From an uncultured Poribacteria bacterium (GTDB lineage Bacteria > Poribacteria > WGA-4E > WGA-3G): DNA of 64,000 nucleotides. The DNA is taken from assembly GCA_958295855.1 (NCBI GenBank), contig OY282383.1:3328481-3392480 (forward strand), in the 5' to 3' direction. Below, piece after piece: positions 7,907-16,531 of this stretch. How positions within the stretch are numbered: the first letter of the stretch is position 1; each line of letters begins with the position of its first letter. Made by a program: the position numbers and the translations under genes. The notes under the pieces are model-generated. The model saw nothing but the letters and a program-made list of their open reading frames with translations. It searched no databases and had not been told where the DNA came from.

Positions 7907-9663
7907 ATCCCCTCGTTGTCAAAATTTGCAGATCTCCATACTTCATAATCGCGTCTGGACTGGAAATAATGTCTGTTAGTGCAAGAGGTTTCATAATTAG
8001 CACCGGTGCTGTTAGGTAACCACTTTTCTTGAGCAGCTGCATCCCAAAAGTGGATTGCCTTGATATATCGCACTGGAATTGGGTCAAAGACGAGAACTTC
8101 CGCTTGGGGATGTGTTGGATAATCCTGGGGTATTGACAAGTCTTGATGCCTAATGTTGTAAAAATCTTCAAACATACCTTTCAACGCTTCAGGTTTTTTC
8201 CGATCTTCCAAATCAACCTCCCGGATAGCATTAGAAGCCGCATTTTCTTTGCAAAATATGCACTCCAATTCCCATAATATTTTTGCATCAAGAACCAAAA
8301 CAACCCATTGGGAATCGCTAATCCCCTTATTTTCCTTTTCCGCCATCCTAATCTTATAGAACATTCTGTAGTTTGGAAAACTGATGCTCAAGCAATTTGC
8401 TTCTGGACACTCGTCAATTCGTTTATCGTCATTGGACAAAAACTGTTGTCCGCGCCCTTCCAGAACACTCCGCCCTAGCAAGCCTTGTCGTAGAATACTA
8501 TGCAGGTTTTCGATTCGAGTAAAATGGCAAAGTGTTGTTATTCCGCGCTCCTTGCAAATCCTTTGTATTTGGGATGCACGGTTTGAGAGCTCAGCCTTTT
8601 CTTCAGGGAGGGCCCCGTCTCTTCCGGTAACTGCGTTTGGAATAGGTACAGATGGCGCGGTAGACACCGACACAGACGAGGTATCTAAATCCCATAGCAG
8701 AACCGTACCATCCTCACTCCCACCCGCGAGGGTGCGACCGTCAGGACTGAATGCTAAAGAAAAGACAGGGTCTATAGACCCCCAAGAATGGACTTGATTG
8801 CCTGAGGCGACATCCCATACGCGAATTGCGCAAATGTCATCTGGCACAAACACATCCGCACAAGCGAGCATTCTACCATCTGGACTGAACGCTAAGTTTG
8901 AAGTGAAACAATCCGCAGATCTGATGTATGTACGGATGTCGGTACGCGCATTCCACAAATCAATTCCCCTTTCATGTGCATGTACAGGGTCATGGGGTCG
9001 GGATGGGACTATACTAGCAACCAACGGCCTGTCTATAGGACAGAACACCAATCCCCAATTTCGCCCTGGGACAGTTCTCATCTGCGCGTAGGTATCTAAA
9101 TCCCATAGCAGAACCGTACCATCCTCACTCCCACTTGCAAGCGTGCGACTATCAGGACTGAACGCTAAAGAAAAGACAGGTTCTGTATACACCTTATCCC
9201 AGGAATAGACTTGTTTGCCCGAGGCGACACTCCATAAGCAAATCGTCCCGACCGAATTCCCACTGGCGAGCATCCAGCCATCAGAACTGAGTGCCAAGGA
9301 AACGATTTGCTCTGTAAGATCTATAAAGATATCTTTTGACTGTTTTGCGTCTTCATCCCAGATCTGAAGCTTTTGGAAGTGAAGATCATCAAGGGTGTTC
9401 TGACATCCACTAGCAATCAGATTTCCGCCAGGGCTGAACCCTATCGCGGAAGGATTAAAACCTCTATGTTCCGTGATCAGACCGACTTCTTCAAAGCTAT
9501 GTGCATCGTATATCCAAATTCCGATAGAACTGGGAACTACTAGCCGGGTCCCATCCGGAGAATAGGTTATGTGTCCAGTTATATGGCCCTTTCCCAAGCG
9601 GGCTTTGGCACCTTTTGGTAAACTCCATTGGGTGTAATCTTGGGTGGAGTGATTTGTTTTCAT
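7843..9663 (-). CDS. WD40 propeller fused to DarT DNA ADP-ribosyltransferase toxin
   Basis: A 606-residue protein. Residues 25-335 hold seven WD units ending WIYDA, QIWDE, CLWSV, LLWDL, DLWNA, RVWDV and LLWDL, which is enough for one complete seven-bladed propeller. Residues 345-570 are the DarT domain: CHFTRIENLHSILRQGLL (His380 in the NAD-binding start), LVLDAKILWE, and HPQAEVLVFD with the probable catalytic Glu522. Known DarT proteins are about 200-230 residues and lack the propeller. The propeller may sense a target or hold the toxin inactive (inference). A promoter sits at 9683-9711, but unlike the paralogue there is no Shine-Dalgarno sequence: the start is preceded by GTGTGAAAATCT. The next gene, downstream, is the NADAR antitoxin. 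Confidence 0.88.
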   Translation of the reverse strand: MKTNHSTQDYTQWSLPKGAKARLGKGHITGHITYSPDGTRLVVPSSIGIWIYDAHSFEEVGLITEHRGFNPSAIGFSPGGNLIASGCQNTLDDLHFQKLQIWDEDAKQSKDIFIDLTEQIVSLALSSDGWMLASGNSVGTICLWSVASGKQVYSWDKVYTEPVFSLAFSPDSRTLASGSEDGTVLLWDLDTYAQMRTVPGRNWGLVFCPIDRPLVASIVPSRPHDPVHAHERGIDLWNARTDIRTYIRSADCFTSNLAFSPDGRMLACADVFVPDDICAIRVWDVASGNQVHSWGSIDPVFSLAFSPDGRTLAGGSEDGTVLLWDLDTSSVSVSTAPSVPIPNAVTGRDGALPEEKAELSNRASQIQRICKERGITTLCHFTRIENLHSILRQGLLGRSVLEGRGQQFLSNDDKRIDECPEANCLSISFPNYRMFYKIRMAEKENKGISDSQWVVLVLDAKILWELECIFCKENAASNAIREVDLEDRKKPEALKGMFEDFYNIRHQDLSIPQDYPTHPQAEVLVFDPIPVRYIKAIHFWDAAAQEKWLPNSTGANYETSCTNRHYFQSRRDYEVWRSANFDNEGIPYTPENNVDVLDDSGCEREV

Positions 9664-9682
9664 AGATTTTCACACGTCGCCG

Positions 9683-9711
9683 ATAATACTATATATTCAA
9701 GTATACCGCAA
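9683..9711 (-). promoter_or_regulatory. Promoter of the WD40-DarT operon
   Basis: Minus strand TTGCGG, 17 bases, TATTAT, about 20 bases upstream of the toxin ATG, giving a short leader. Confidence 0.5.
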
Positions 9712-9854
9712 TATCCAGCCGGTTTCAAGTTTTTTTTGGGTTAATTATTTGAATGTCCTATCCCAAATTTACAAATGAGAATCTTGTTAGGTGATTCGGA
9801 GTTTTCTTAAGCATAATGCCGAGTTGGGCCTAAAGAACGGTAAAAAGAACACTG

Positions 9855-10883
9855 CTACCGATCCTCAATCATTTCACGCGCAGGCGGCTGCGCTGGCTCC
9901 ACCGGTTCTGGACGTTGGCTCATCCACCAGGCAAACAACATCGCCACACACGCAACCACAATCGCACTGAATGCCATCGGAATACCTCTGAATTTCCCTT
10001 CACTCGCATCGATGTGGTACTTGGAAACAACTGCCGAAGCCACTGCAACCACAGCCAACACAAGGTTTACGTACCACGGTACTTGAAACAGCACTGCGAA
10101 GAACGAAATCACCGCGACAGTGAGGCTAAATTTGGCAAGCGCGTTGTAAGGCGTTACATCTGCATTGTCGGTGCTGCCAGTATCATTATGCGCAGCTGAA
10201 ATGGGGGTAGGGGCTCCATCTTGGTACGTCATCTCAATGAGACGAATGAATTCTGCTAACAGTTTTTCCTGCTGAATCCACTCCAAAAGTGCCGGGTATT
10301 CGTGTCGAAGGAGGATGACAAATTCTTGGCGTTGCGCGCTAAAATCTGTGAACTCTTCCCAGTCGCTCTCTGGTACGGTGACGTAGGGTTCAGGCCCTAC
10401 GCGGAGTTCATATCCCTGCCCGGGTACGTAAACAACGCTGCCAATGCCTTCGCGTTCTGCAAATGTCACCTCCGCCGAATCTGTAGCCACAGGCTGTTCG
10501 CGCTCCGCCTCTGTAACGACTGCCATGTCACGTTGCTTGAGTGCCTCCGCAGTCTCTTCGGATTGCGTCGCCATTTCGTTATCCGTGACGGCTACGCCGA
10601 TGCGGCTTACGAGTTCCATGGCTGTCACTTGGTGTTCAGGTTCGACGAGGAGGGCGGTCTGGCGTTCCGTTTTCAACTGAATTGGACGACATCGGATCTG
10701 TTGCGCGCTCAAAGTCGCTTGGATGAGTTTCACTTCCCATTCATCGCCGGTGCGGTGGATCTCTATCCACTCGGGGGTGTTCCCGATGCCCTCGCCAAAC
10801 AACTGGGACGCTTGCTTCGCTTGGCCTTGATTTACCTCGGCACCCTGCGGCGGACTGATCTGTTTTCCTCTTTCCCCCTTCAT
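9855..10883 (-). CDS. DUF2007-domain membrane protein
   Basis: A 342-residue protein with a DUF2007-like domain near residues 38-100 (EWIEIHRTGDEWEVKLIQATL, typical of a short signal-transducing ferredoxin-like domain). An acidic middle region follows, then three hydrophobic segments at the C-terminus (FSLTVAVISFFAVLF, YVNLVLAVVAVASAVV, AFSAIVVACVAMLFAWWM). It is thus probably an inner-membrane protein with a cytoplasmic N-terminus. The ATG has AAGGAG seven bases upstream. Its last three codons and stop are duplicated at 6844-6855 as part of the DarT locus duplication. The function is not known. Confidence 0.75.
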   Translation of the reverse strand: MKGERGKQISPPQGAEVNQGQAKQASQLFGEGIGNTPEWIEIHRTGDEWEVKLIQATLSAQQIRCRPIQLKTERQTALLVEPEHQVTAMELVSRIGVAVTDNEMATQSEETAEALKQRDMAVVTEAEREQPVATDSAEVTFAEREGIGSVVYVPGQGYELRVGPEPYVTVPESDWEEFTDFSAQRQEFVILLRHEYPALLEWIQQEKLLAEFIRLIEMTYQDGAPTPISAAHNDTGSTDNADVTPYNALAKFSLTVAVISFFAVLFQVPWYVNLVLAVVAVASAVVSKYHIDASEGKFRGIPMAFSAIVVACVAMLFAWWMSQRPEPVEPAQPPAREMIEDR

Positions 10884-10979
10884 AATGTCTCCTTTGTGCG
10901 CTTGTAAAGGCGGAGTTCGGTCTTCGCCCGTCTTTATTTAGGTCTTTTGGGAAGATTGTCCCTATTTGTCAACAAGTTA

Positions 10980-12314
10980 TCAACAATTTGTTAACAGATT
11001 ACTGTAAACAGTCTCAGTTAAAGCGGTATTTTTTTCACTGCTGAATACCTGTTCAGCGCGCAGACGTGCCGCTTTTCCCATCGCAGCGAACCGTTCCCGG
11101 TCCGCAGCGAGCGTTGCAATGGCGGATGCAAACGCCTCGGGATTCTCAGGTGGCACCAAAATCCCTGTTTCAGGGGTAACGAGCTCTTTGCTCCCGCCCA
11201 ACGGCGTGGCAATAACCGGTTTGCCCACCGCCATTGCTTCAATGATAGTACGCGGACATGCCTCTGGAATAATAGAGGGTACCAGTACGATGTCAAGCAA
11301 GGTGGTTACCACGCGCGTATCGGCTAAAAATCCAGTGAAGATGACTGTGTCTTCAACGCCCAGGTCTGCAACCTCCTGCTTTAGGGCCTCCATATAGTCT
11401 TGATCTTTTTGGAAATAGGGACCGCCCACTATCAGCAGTTTAATGTCGCCCGAATCATTGAGAAACGTTCCTTTTAACTCAGCCATGGCTCTCACGAGAA
11501 AATGGATGCCCTTCTCCGGCGTAATCCGAGTCACAACTCCCACGACGAGTGGGGTGCCCGGTACCTTATTACTGTCGTCGCGTGAGGCGCGGTTAGAAAC
11601 CTCGCCTACAGCAACAGGGGAATGGGACGAGAAGAGTTCCGCTCGAAGCGTTTCCACCTCTGCATGCGATGCCTGAAACGCTGCTAAATCCACGCCGTTA
11701 TAGATTAAGGTTTGCTTCGCCGCGGGTGCAAAATCCCAGCGTGTTGCCTCCGACACCAGAATCACGCTATGCAGCAATCTTTCACAGATCCTGTCGAGAA
11801 TGCCGTAAGAGGTTGCGTACCTTTTGTGCATCACGATAGGGATGCGGTTCACTCTGGCGACGATGCCGCCGAGCAGTGCCACTGACAACGAATTGGCGTG
11901 GATGACATCGATGGCGTGCTGTTTGACTGCCCGATGGAGTTGAAAGATAACCTGAAGTTGTTGGAGGTCACTGAAGAGGTCGCGGAGGGTAAACCGCCGT
12001 GTCTTAGCCCGCTTAGCAGAGAAGCCTCCGACGAGATACGCACGGGCGCGTTTATGCCACACCTGCCTCATCGAAGCACTCTGCGAAAAACCGGTTTTGT
12101 TATGTGCTGCGGGGAGAGACAGCGGCACAACGTGCGCCTCTGTCTTTGCCACTTCTGCTGCAAAGGGGCTATCACCAAGACAGCCAACAAAGGGCGTAAA
12201 GCGTTGCTTGTCTAACCACTTCAACAAAAGCAGCAGACTCCGTTGGCCACCCCCGATGCCCGAACCGCTATCGAGATACAGAATGTTGGATGTTAATGAA
12301 TCGGGTGTTTTCAT
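10980..12314 (-). CDS. Family 4 glycosyltransferase
   Basis: A 444-residue GT-B glycosyltransferase. The N-terminal glycine-rich acceptor loop (SGSGIGGGQRSLLLLLKWL) and the C-terminal donor-site segment (VPSIIPEACPRTIIEAMAVGKPVIATPLGGSKE, an EX7E-type region) are clear, with GVVTRITPEKGIHFLVRAM between them. It probably adds a sugar in a cell-surface polysaccharide pathway; the acceptor is unknown. It overlaps the end of tsaE upstream by 47 bases, so the two are probably co-transcribed. Confidence 0.88.
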   Translation of the reverse strand: MKTPDSLTSNILYLDSGSGIGGGQRSLLLLLKWLDKQRFTPFVGCLGDSPFAAEVAKTEAHVVPLSLPAAHNKTGFSQSASMRQVWHKRARAYLVGGFSAKRAKTRRFTLRDLFSDLQQLQVIFQLHRAVKQHAIDVIHANSLSVALLGGIVARVNRIPIVMHKRYATSYGILDRICERLLHSVILVSEATRWDFAPAAKQTLIYNGVDLAAFQASHAEVETLRAELFSSHSPVAVGEVSNRASRDDSNKVPGTPLVVGVVTRITPEKGIHFLVRAMAELKGTFLNDSGDIKLLIVGGPYFQKDQDYMEALKQEVADLGVEDTVIFTGFLADTRVVTTLLDIVLVPSIIPEACPRTIIEAMAVGKPVIATPLGGSKELVTPETGILVPPENPEAFASAIATLAADRERFAAMGKAARLRAEQVFSSEKNTALTETVYSNLLTNC

Positions 12315-12711
12315 CTTCCCAGGTTATGTAAATCTTTATACAGATATCAGGCAACCCATTTGCCATCCGCTCTGCCCACTCAATGATGCAGATACCGTCA
12401 CCTTCGATATATTCGCTTAGCCCGAGCTCTGCAATCTCCTCGGCATTTTCAAGCCGATACAGATCGATGTGATAGATGGGCACTGTACCGTTATATTCGT
12501 TAATGAGAATATAGGAGGGGCTGCTGACTACCTCATCTGGGGCGATGCCAACCCCGCGTGCAATGCCTTGTGTTAGGCATGTCTTGCCGGTCCCAAGGTC
12601 GCCGATGAGCGCGATAACATCGCCGGATTTCAGCGTTTTACCGAGTTGCTCGCCAAGGGCTTGTGTTTCCTCTGGGCTCTCTGTTTTAAATGTTTTTTTG
12701 CGCTTTTCCAT
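12268..12711 (-). CDS. tsaE: TsaE, tRNA t6A biosynthesis ATPase
   Basis: A 147-residue P-loop protein with GDLGTGKTCLTQGIARG (Walker A), SSPSYILINEY, IYHIDLYRL and CIIEWAERM, the TsaE pattern. TsaE works with TsaB and TsaD to make threonylcarbamoyl-adenosine at position 37 of ANN-decoding tRNAs. tsaB lies at 28422-29111 in this window rather than next door. The 3' end overlaps the glycosyltransferase gene by 47 bases. Confidence 0.95.
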   Translation of the reverse strand: MEKRKKTFKTESPEETQALGEQLGKTLKSGDVIALIGDLGTGKTCLTQGIARGVGIAPDEVVSSPSYILINEYNGTVPIYHIDLYRLENAEEIAELGLSEYIEGDGICIIEWAERMANGLPDICIKIYITWEDENTRFINIQHSVSR

Positions 12712-12790
12712 ATTGTTTGTAAGGTAATAGGCACACGCCGGGTGCCATTTTTTGCTATCTCCCGCTACAACTATAGCATGTAAACACTAC

Positions 12791-14320
12791 CTAGGCAATT
12801 GTTGTACACCGCAAGATATCCTCTTGCGTCAAATTTTCGTTGATAAATTCACCCGTAATTTTGCCTTCGTGTAGTACCAAAACCCGGTCGCTCATCCCTA
12901 AGATTTCCGGAAGTTCCGACGATACCAACACAATTGCAACGTCTTCGTCAGCGAGTTGCGCTGTCAGAGCGTGAATTTCCGCTTTCGCGCCCACATCAAT
13001 CCCGCGCGTCGGTTCATCGAGGAATAACACCGTCGGGTGCGTCATCAACCATTTGCCTAAAACCACTTTCTGCTGATTTCCACCGCTGAGATGGCTCACA
13101 GGCATGTCTAGCGAAGCTGTTTTAATACTGAGCGACTCCACATATTGTTCGCTTTTTTGGAACGCTGCATCGCGGTTAATTACGCCATACGACGCGATTT
13201 CCGCAGATACACTGAGACTCGCAAGCGTCATATTGCGGACGACATCAGTATCTAACATCAGCCCGTAGCGTTTCCGATCTTCGCTAACTAGCGCCATTCC
13301 GTGCAGTATTGCATCGCGCGGTGAATCAATCTGCACAGGTTGCCCATCTATAAAAACTTCCCCGCTCCATCTGCCAGTGTGCGCGCCAAAGAGCGTGTTA
13401 ATCAATTCAGTTCTGCCTGCACCCATCAACCCGGCGAGCCCAAGGATTTCTCCGCGCCGCACTTCGAAGTTAATCTCTTCAAGACGCGGTGGCTCCGAAG
13501 GATAGGTGCTTAGATTTTCGACCCGGAGTGCCACATTTCCTCCCTCCGGTAGGCTCGAATGATGCGCGCGACTCGGAAAGCGCGCGGTTAACTCCCGCCC
13601 GACCATTTGCGAAATCAGGACTGCCTCAGTGCATTCATCAATTGATTGGGTGGCTACCGATTTACCGTCACGTAGCACTGTCACCCGGTCGGCAATTTGA
13701 AATATCTCCTTCAGTTTGTGGGTAATGTAGATACAGGCTACGCCCTTTTTTCGCAGCTGCATCAGAATCTGGCGAAGGATGTCCACTTCGCTTTCTGTCA
13801 ACGCTGCTGTCGGTTCGTCAAGCACGAGCAACCGCGCATTGCGGGAGAGGGCTTTGGCGATTTCCACCAGTTGCTGCTGTCCAATACCGAGTTCATAGAC
13901 AGGGTGCTGTAGCGGAATTGCCAACCCAAACTGCGAGAGGAGTTCTCCAGCATCGTGGTACAGACGGTGCCTGTCAATGATACCGAATCGGCGTGGTTCC
14001 TTGCCTAGATAGATATTCTCCGCGACTGTCATCTCCGGAATGAGTGCCAATTCCTGATGGATAATAGCGATGCCCGCGCGTTCTGCATCGCGCACGGTGT
14101 GAAATCGCTGTTCGATGCCATCGATGCACAGTTGTCCCGCGTAGGTACCGTACGGATGGACTCCCCCAAGAATTTTAATCAACGTTGATTTGCCCGCCCC
14201 GTTTTCCCCACAGAGGGCATGAATTTCGCCGGGGCGCACTTCAAAGGATACGTCTTCTAGGGCGCGCACGCCAGGAAAATCTTTGGTAATTGCCTGCATG
14301 TTGAGAAGTGGGGCAGTCAT
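12791..14320 (-). CDS. Sugar ABC transporter ATP-binding protein (RbsA/XylG type)
   Basis: A 509-residue double ATPase typical of carbohydrate importers of the CUT2 class. The first half has GENGAGKST, GIGQQQLVEIAKALS and LLVLDEPTAALTESE. The second half has a degenerate Walker A (GLMGAGRTELINTLFG), LSGGNQQKVVLGKWL and LFLDEPTRGID. The PYGTYAGQLCIDG segment resembles XylG-type members. No permease or periplasmic binding protein gene is adjacent in the window, so the substrate is open; the partners may be elsewhere. The ATG at 14320 starts MTAPLLNMQAITKDFPGVRAL. Confidence 0.88.
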   Translation of the reverse strand: MTAPLLNMQAITKDFPGVRALEDVSFEVRPGEIHALCGENGAGKSTLIKILGGVHPYGTYAGQLCIDGIEQRFHTVRDAERAGIAIIHQELALIPEMTVAENIYLGKEPRRFGIIDRHRLYHDAGELLSQFGLAIPLQHPVYELGIGQQQLVEIAKALSRNARLLVLDEPTAALTESEVDILRQILMQLRKKGVACIYITHKLKEIFQIADRVTVLRDGKSVATQSIDECTEAVLISQMVGRELTARFPSRAHHSSLPEGGNVALRVENLSTYPSEPPRLEEINFEVRRGEILGLAGLMGAGRTELINTLFGAHTGRWSGEVFIDGQPVQIDSPRDAILHGMALVSEDRKRYGLMLDTDVVRNMTLASLSVSAEIASYGVINRDAAFQKSEQYVESLSIKTASLDMPVSHLSGGNQQKVVLGKWLMTHPTVLFLDEPTRGIDVGAKAEIHALTAQLADEDVAIVLVSSELPEILGMSDRVLVLHEGKITGEFINENLTQEDILRCTTIA

Positions 14321-14452
14321 TTTGCGTTGATACTCCGATTTGGCATTTCCGTTAGTATAGCAGCATCAGGAATGCAAATCAAGTTTTTTTATCTACTACA
14401 TAGGGCATTTCGTTCTTCCCTCGGTTCCATCTCTGGATGCGATGCCTCTTCG

Positions 14453-14479
14453 GTAGGAGCCATCTCCGAATCGCGACTT
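14453..14479. repeat. GTAGGAGC...AATCGCGA repeat (family D variant), copy 1
   Basis: GTAGGAGCCATCTCCGAATC with related copies at 41903 and, inside a reading frame, at 62549. Confidence 0.7.
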
Positions 14480-14489
14480 CTCTCTCCCC

Positions 14490-14519
14490 TTGACAAATCA
14501 ATACATAAACTGGTATCAT
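14490..14519 (+). promoter_or_regulatory. Upstream promoter of the 14647 gene
   Basis: TTGACA, 18 bases, TATCAT; a second promoter with a better spacing lies 97 bases further downstream. Confidence 0.5.
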
Positions 14520-14586
14520 ATAATACAGAGAAGGTCGGAAATCTGAACATAAACTGAATTATTAATTAACGGAATGTAAATTTTGC

Positions 14587-14615
14587 TTGACAAATCTCGA
14601 AAAGCATGTTATACT
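14587..14615 (+). promoter_or_regulatory. Main promoter of the 14647 gene
   Basis: TTGACA, 17 bases, TATACT, close to the sigma70 consensus, followed by GGAGG and the ATG at 14647. Confidence 0.75.
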
Positions 14616-14646
14616 AAAATTGTATATTTAAATTTCGGAGGATACC

Positions 14647-15492
14647 ATGGCTGAAGAAAAAAACAATGAAATGGTTCCAGTTACCGCTGAATATGAAGTC
14701 GTAGACCAGGTGGATGACCAGGCAATCATTGAGTTGATGACCGGGCAGACGATTCAGGATTATGTCTACTCCTTCAAACAGGGGGGACGTACCGTTGAAG
14801 GGTTAACATTGGCAGGCATTAACGAAGCCGCGAACCGAAGAGGCGGCATCCAGGTAGAAGACATCAGGTATGAAGAACGCGAGCATTCCTGGCTTGCTAT
14901 TGCCAAAGCTACCGATACGATTACCGGTTCCTCTCGCTACGGTGCCTATGAGCAGGCGAAGATGATGGGGAGCCGCTCCGATCCGTTCGCGTTCACCAAA
15001 GCAATTCACAAAGCACAACGGAACGCCGTCAAACAGTTGCTACCTGTAGCAGTGATTCGTGAGGTGCTGAACTTCTATCTGCATCGAAAAGTGGGGAGCG
15101 GCAATAACACACAACAATCGCTACCGGGCCAAGGCGGTGGCAACATTGCCACTGCCCAAAAAGCGGCATTCGCGATCGCGAGCCAGTTGGCAGATCCGCT
15201 TGAAAAGAAAGGCATCACCAAGGCAGATCTGTGGAACTACATCAAACGCAGATACAGCGTAGAGTCCCGAAACGACATGTCCGAGATGCAGTGGACGGAG
15301 CTCGCAGCGGAGCTCAAAGCAGCAGAAACCGCGCCGAAACTGTTAGAGGAACTGTGCGCGCGTATTAAACAGTCAACCGCAGCAACCAAGGTGAGTGAAG
15401 TGCCAACAGCTGAGGAACCTGCACAAGAGGAAGCCGCGCCGTCCGGTGAACCTCAAGCGGAAACCGCACAGGCTCAAAAAGCACCTTTTTAG
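14647..15492 (+). CDS. Possible RecT/Erf/Rad52-like DNA-annealing protein
   Basis: A 281-residue soluble protein. The core (EVVDQVDDQAIIELMTGQ, GGIQVEDIRYEEREHSW, SRSDPFAFTKAIHKAQRNAV) has the look of phage-type single-strand annealing proteins, in which a KAQRNA-like helix follows an antiparallel sheet. The C-terminal part (ATAQKAAFAIASQL, then KKGITKADLWNYIKRRYSVE) resembles the small helical tail common in such proteins. This is recognition by pattern only; I cannot name the family firmly. A strong promoter (14587) and GGAGG site precede it, and the tail is Pro/Glu-rich. No other phage gene is nearby. Confidence 0.55.
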   Translation: MAEEKNNEMVPVTAEYEVVDQVDDQAIIELMTGQTIQDYVYSFKQGGRTVEGLTLAGINEAANRRGGIQVEDIRYEEREHSWLAIAKATDTITGSSRYGAYEQAKMMGSRSDPFAFTKAIHKAQRNAVKQLLPVAVIREVLNFYLHRKVGSGNNTQQSLPGQGGGNIATAQKAAFAIASQLADPLEKKGITKADLWNYIKRRYSVESRNDMSEMQWTELAAELKAAETAPKLLEELCARIKQSTAATKVSEVPTAEEPAQEEAAPSGEPQAETAQAQKAPF

Positions 15493-15521
15493 CCTATAGT
15501 GGCATCGCGCATACTTTTACG

Positions 15522-15547
15522 GTAGGGCAAGGTCTCCGGGCCTTGCC
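15522..15547. repeat. Family D repeat, GGCAAGG/CCTTGCC stem
   Basis: GTAGGGCAAGGTCTCCGGGC followed by CTTGCC. It lies just after the stop of the 14647 gene and could also act as a weak terminator-like hairpin, but no T-run follows. Confidence 0.7.
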
Positions 15548-15579
15548 TCTCTTATCTCAATCGCCATGCCTGATACACC

Positions 15580-15605
15580 GTAGGGCGAGGTCCCTGTGCC
15601 TCGCC
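15580..15605. repeat. Family D repeat, GGCGAGG/CCTCGCC stem
   Basis: GTAGGGCGAGGTCCCTGTGC followed by CTCGCC, directly downstream of the previous copy and touching the 3' end of the isomerase gene. Confidence 0.7.
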
Positions 15606-15608
15606 ACG

Positions 15609-16496
15609 TTAGCATCCAAGCAGATATTCTCGGCTCCACAAGGCATCTCGCAGGGAATGTGCTGTCGGCGTGTTTTCAAGCAGGAGATCGCCGGTATAAT
15701 TCTGCGTTCGCAAGTGTTGGGCGATTGCACGAAAGTCTACGTAGCCGTCGCAGACTTCTGAGAGAACGCCCTCCGCTGTCTTCTGCTTGAAATGCACCGA
15801 AGTCAAATTCTCCATTTTGACGTTGCACCAGAATTCATTGGGTGGATTCAGCGTTGTTCCGTCGGCACGGTACGTGTTCGTTTCGTCGTAAGTGAGTTTT
15901 GCGCCGCCTGCAACTGCCAACTTCAAGGTGAGCGTAGTCGTTTGGCGCGCGTTCTCCACCGCGAAAATCATCGGATAGTCCGGTAACAGTGCTGCATACC
16001 GCTTTAAGTTGGCAATAGCGGCGGTTTCGTCCAGTTCACCTTCGGTGTCCACATCGACAAGGCGGAGCCTTGCTCGTCTGGGGCATAGCAGGTATGCTAG
16101 CTTCTTTGCCCTAACAATCTGTTGTGTGTCCGCCTCACTGTCGGTTGGCGTTGAAAGCCACGAATGGGACATCGCATAACTCAGGGTTAACGCCGATGCT
16201 TTCCGAGCAAAGATTGCGACTTCCTCGAAAAGTGCAGGATGCTTCGTTTCATAAGGCTTTTCTGCCCACACAGCATCACACAGCAGTTTCCATTCGGCAT
16301 CGGTGTACTCGGGCATGGCAGATTCTAGTTGTTGAATGACAGCACCGAATTCGGAGTCGCGGAGATAAGGGCCCTCGCGAACCTCCATATCCATAAACCC
16401 GTTCGCGCCGAAGTCCGCCATGAGGGAAGCGAAGCGCACACCATTTTTTATCTCTTCTGTCCAGATATTCGTTACAATTCCAAGTTTTTCAAACAT
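15609..16496 (-). CDS. Sugar phosphate isomerase/epimerase-like TIM-barrel protein
   Basis: A 295-residue TIM-barrel protein of the xylose-isomerase-like/AP endonuclease 2 superfamily. The opening (MFEKLGIVTNIWTEEIKNGV), the internal RLRLVDVDTEGELDE, FAVENARQTT and the closing GDLLLENTPTAHSLRDALW fit this superfamily, where conserved Glu, Asp and His bind a metal. The substrate is unknown. It is transcribed convergently with the 14647 gene and lies 35 bases downstream of the histidine kinase stop. Confidence 0.75.
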   Translation of the reverse strand: MFEKLGIVTNIWTEEIKNGVRFASLMADFGANGFMDMEVREGPYLRDSEFGAVIQQLESAMPEYTDAEWKLLCDAVWAEKPYETKHPALFEEVAIFARKASALTLSYAMSHSWLSTPTDSEADTQQIVRAKKLAYLLCPRRARLRLVDVDTEGELDETAAIANLKRYAALLPDYPMIFAVENARQTTTLTLKLAVAGGAKLTYDETNTYRADGTTLNPPNEFWCNVKMENLTSVHFKQKTAEGVLSEVCDGYVDFRAIAQHLRTQNYTGDLLLENTPTAHSLRDALWSREYLLGC

Positions 16497-16531
16497 TTTG
16501 ACTCCCTCGTCTTGTTAGGGTAACGTCAGAC

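Larger units (their letters stand above)
14321..14646. other. Divergent intergenic region with two promoters and a repeat
   Basis: No gene. It holds a family D repeat (14453-14479) and two sigma70-like promoters facing the 14647 gene, listed separately. Confidence 0.7.
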
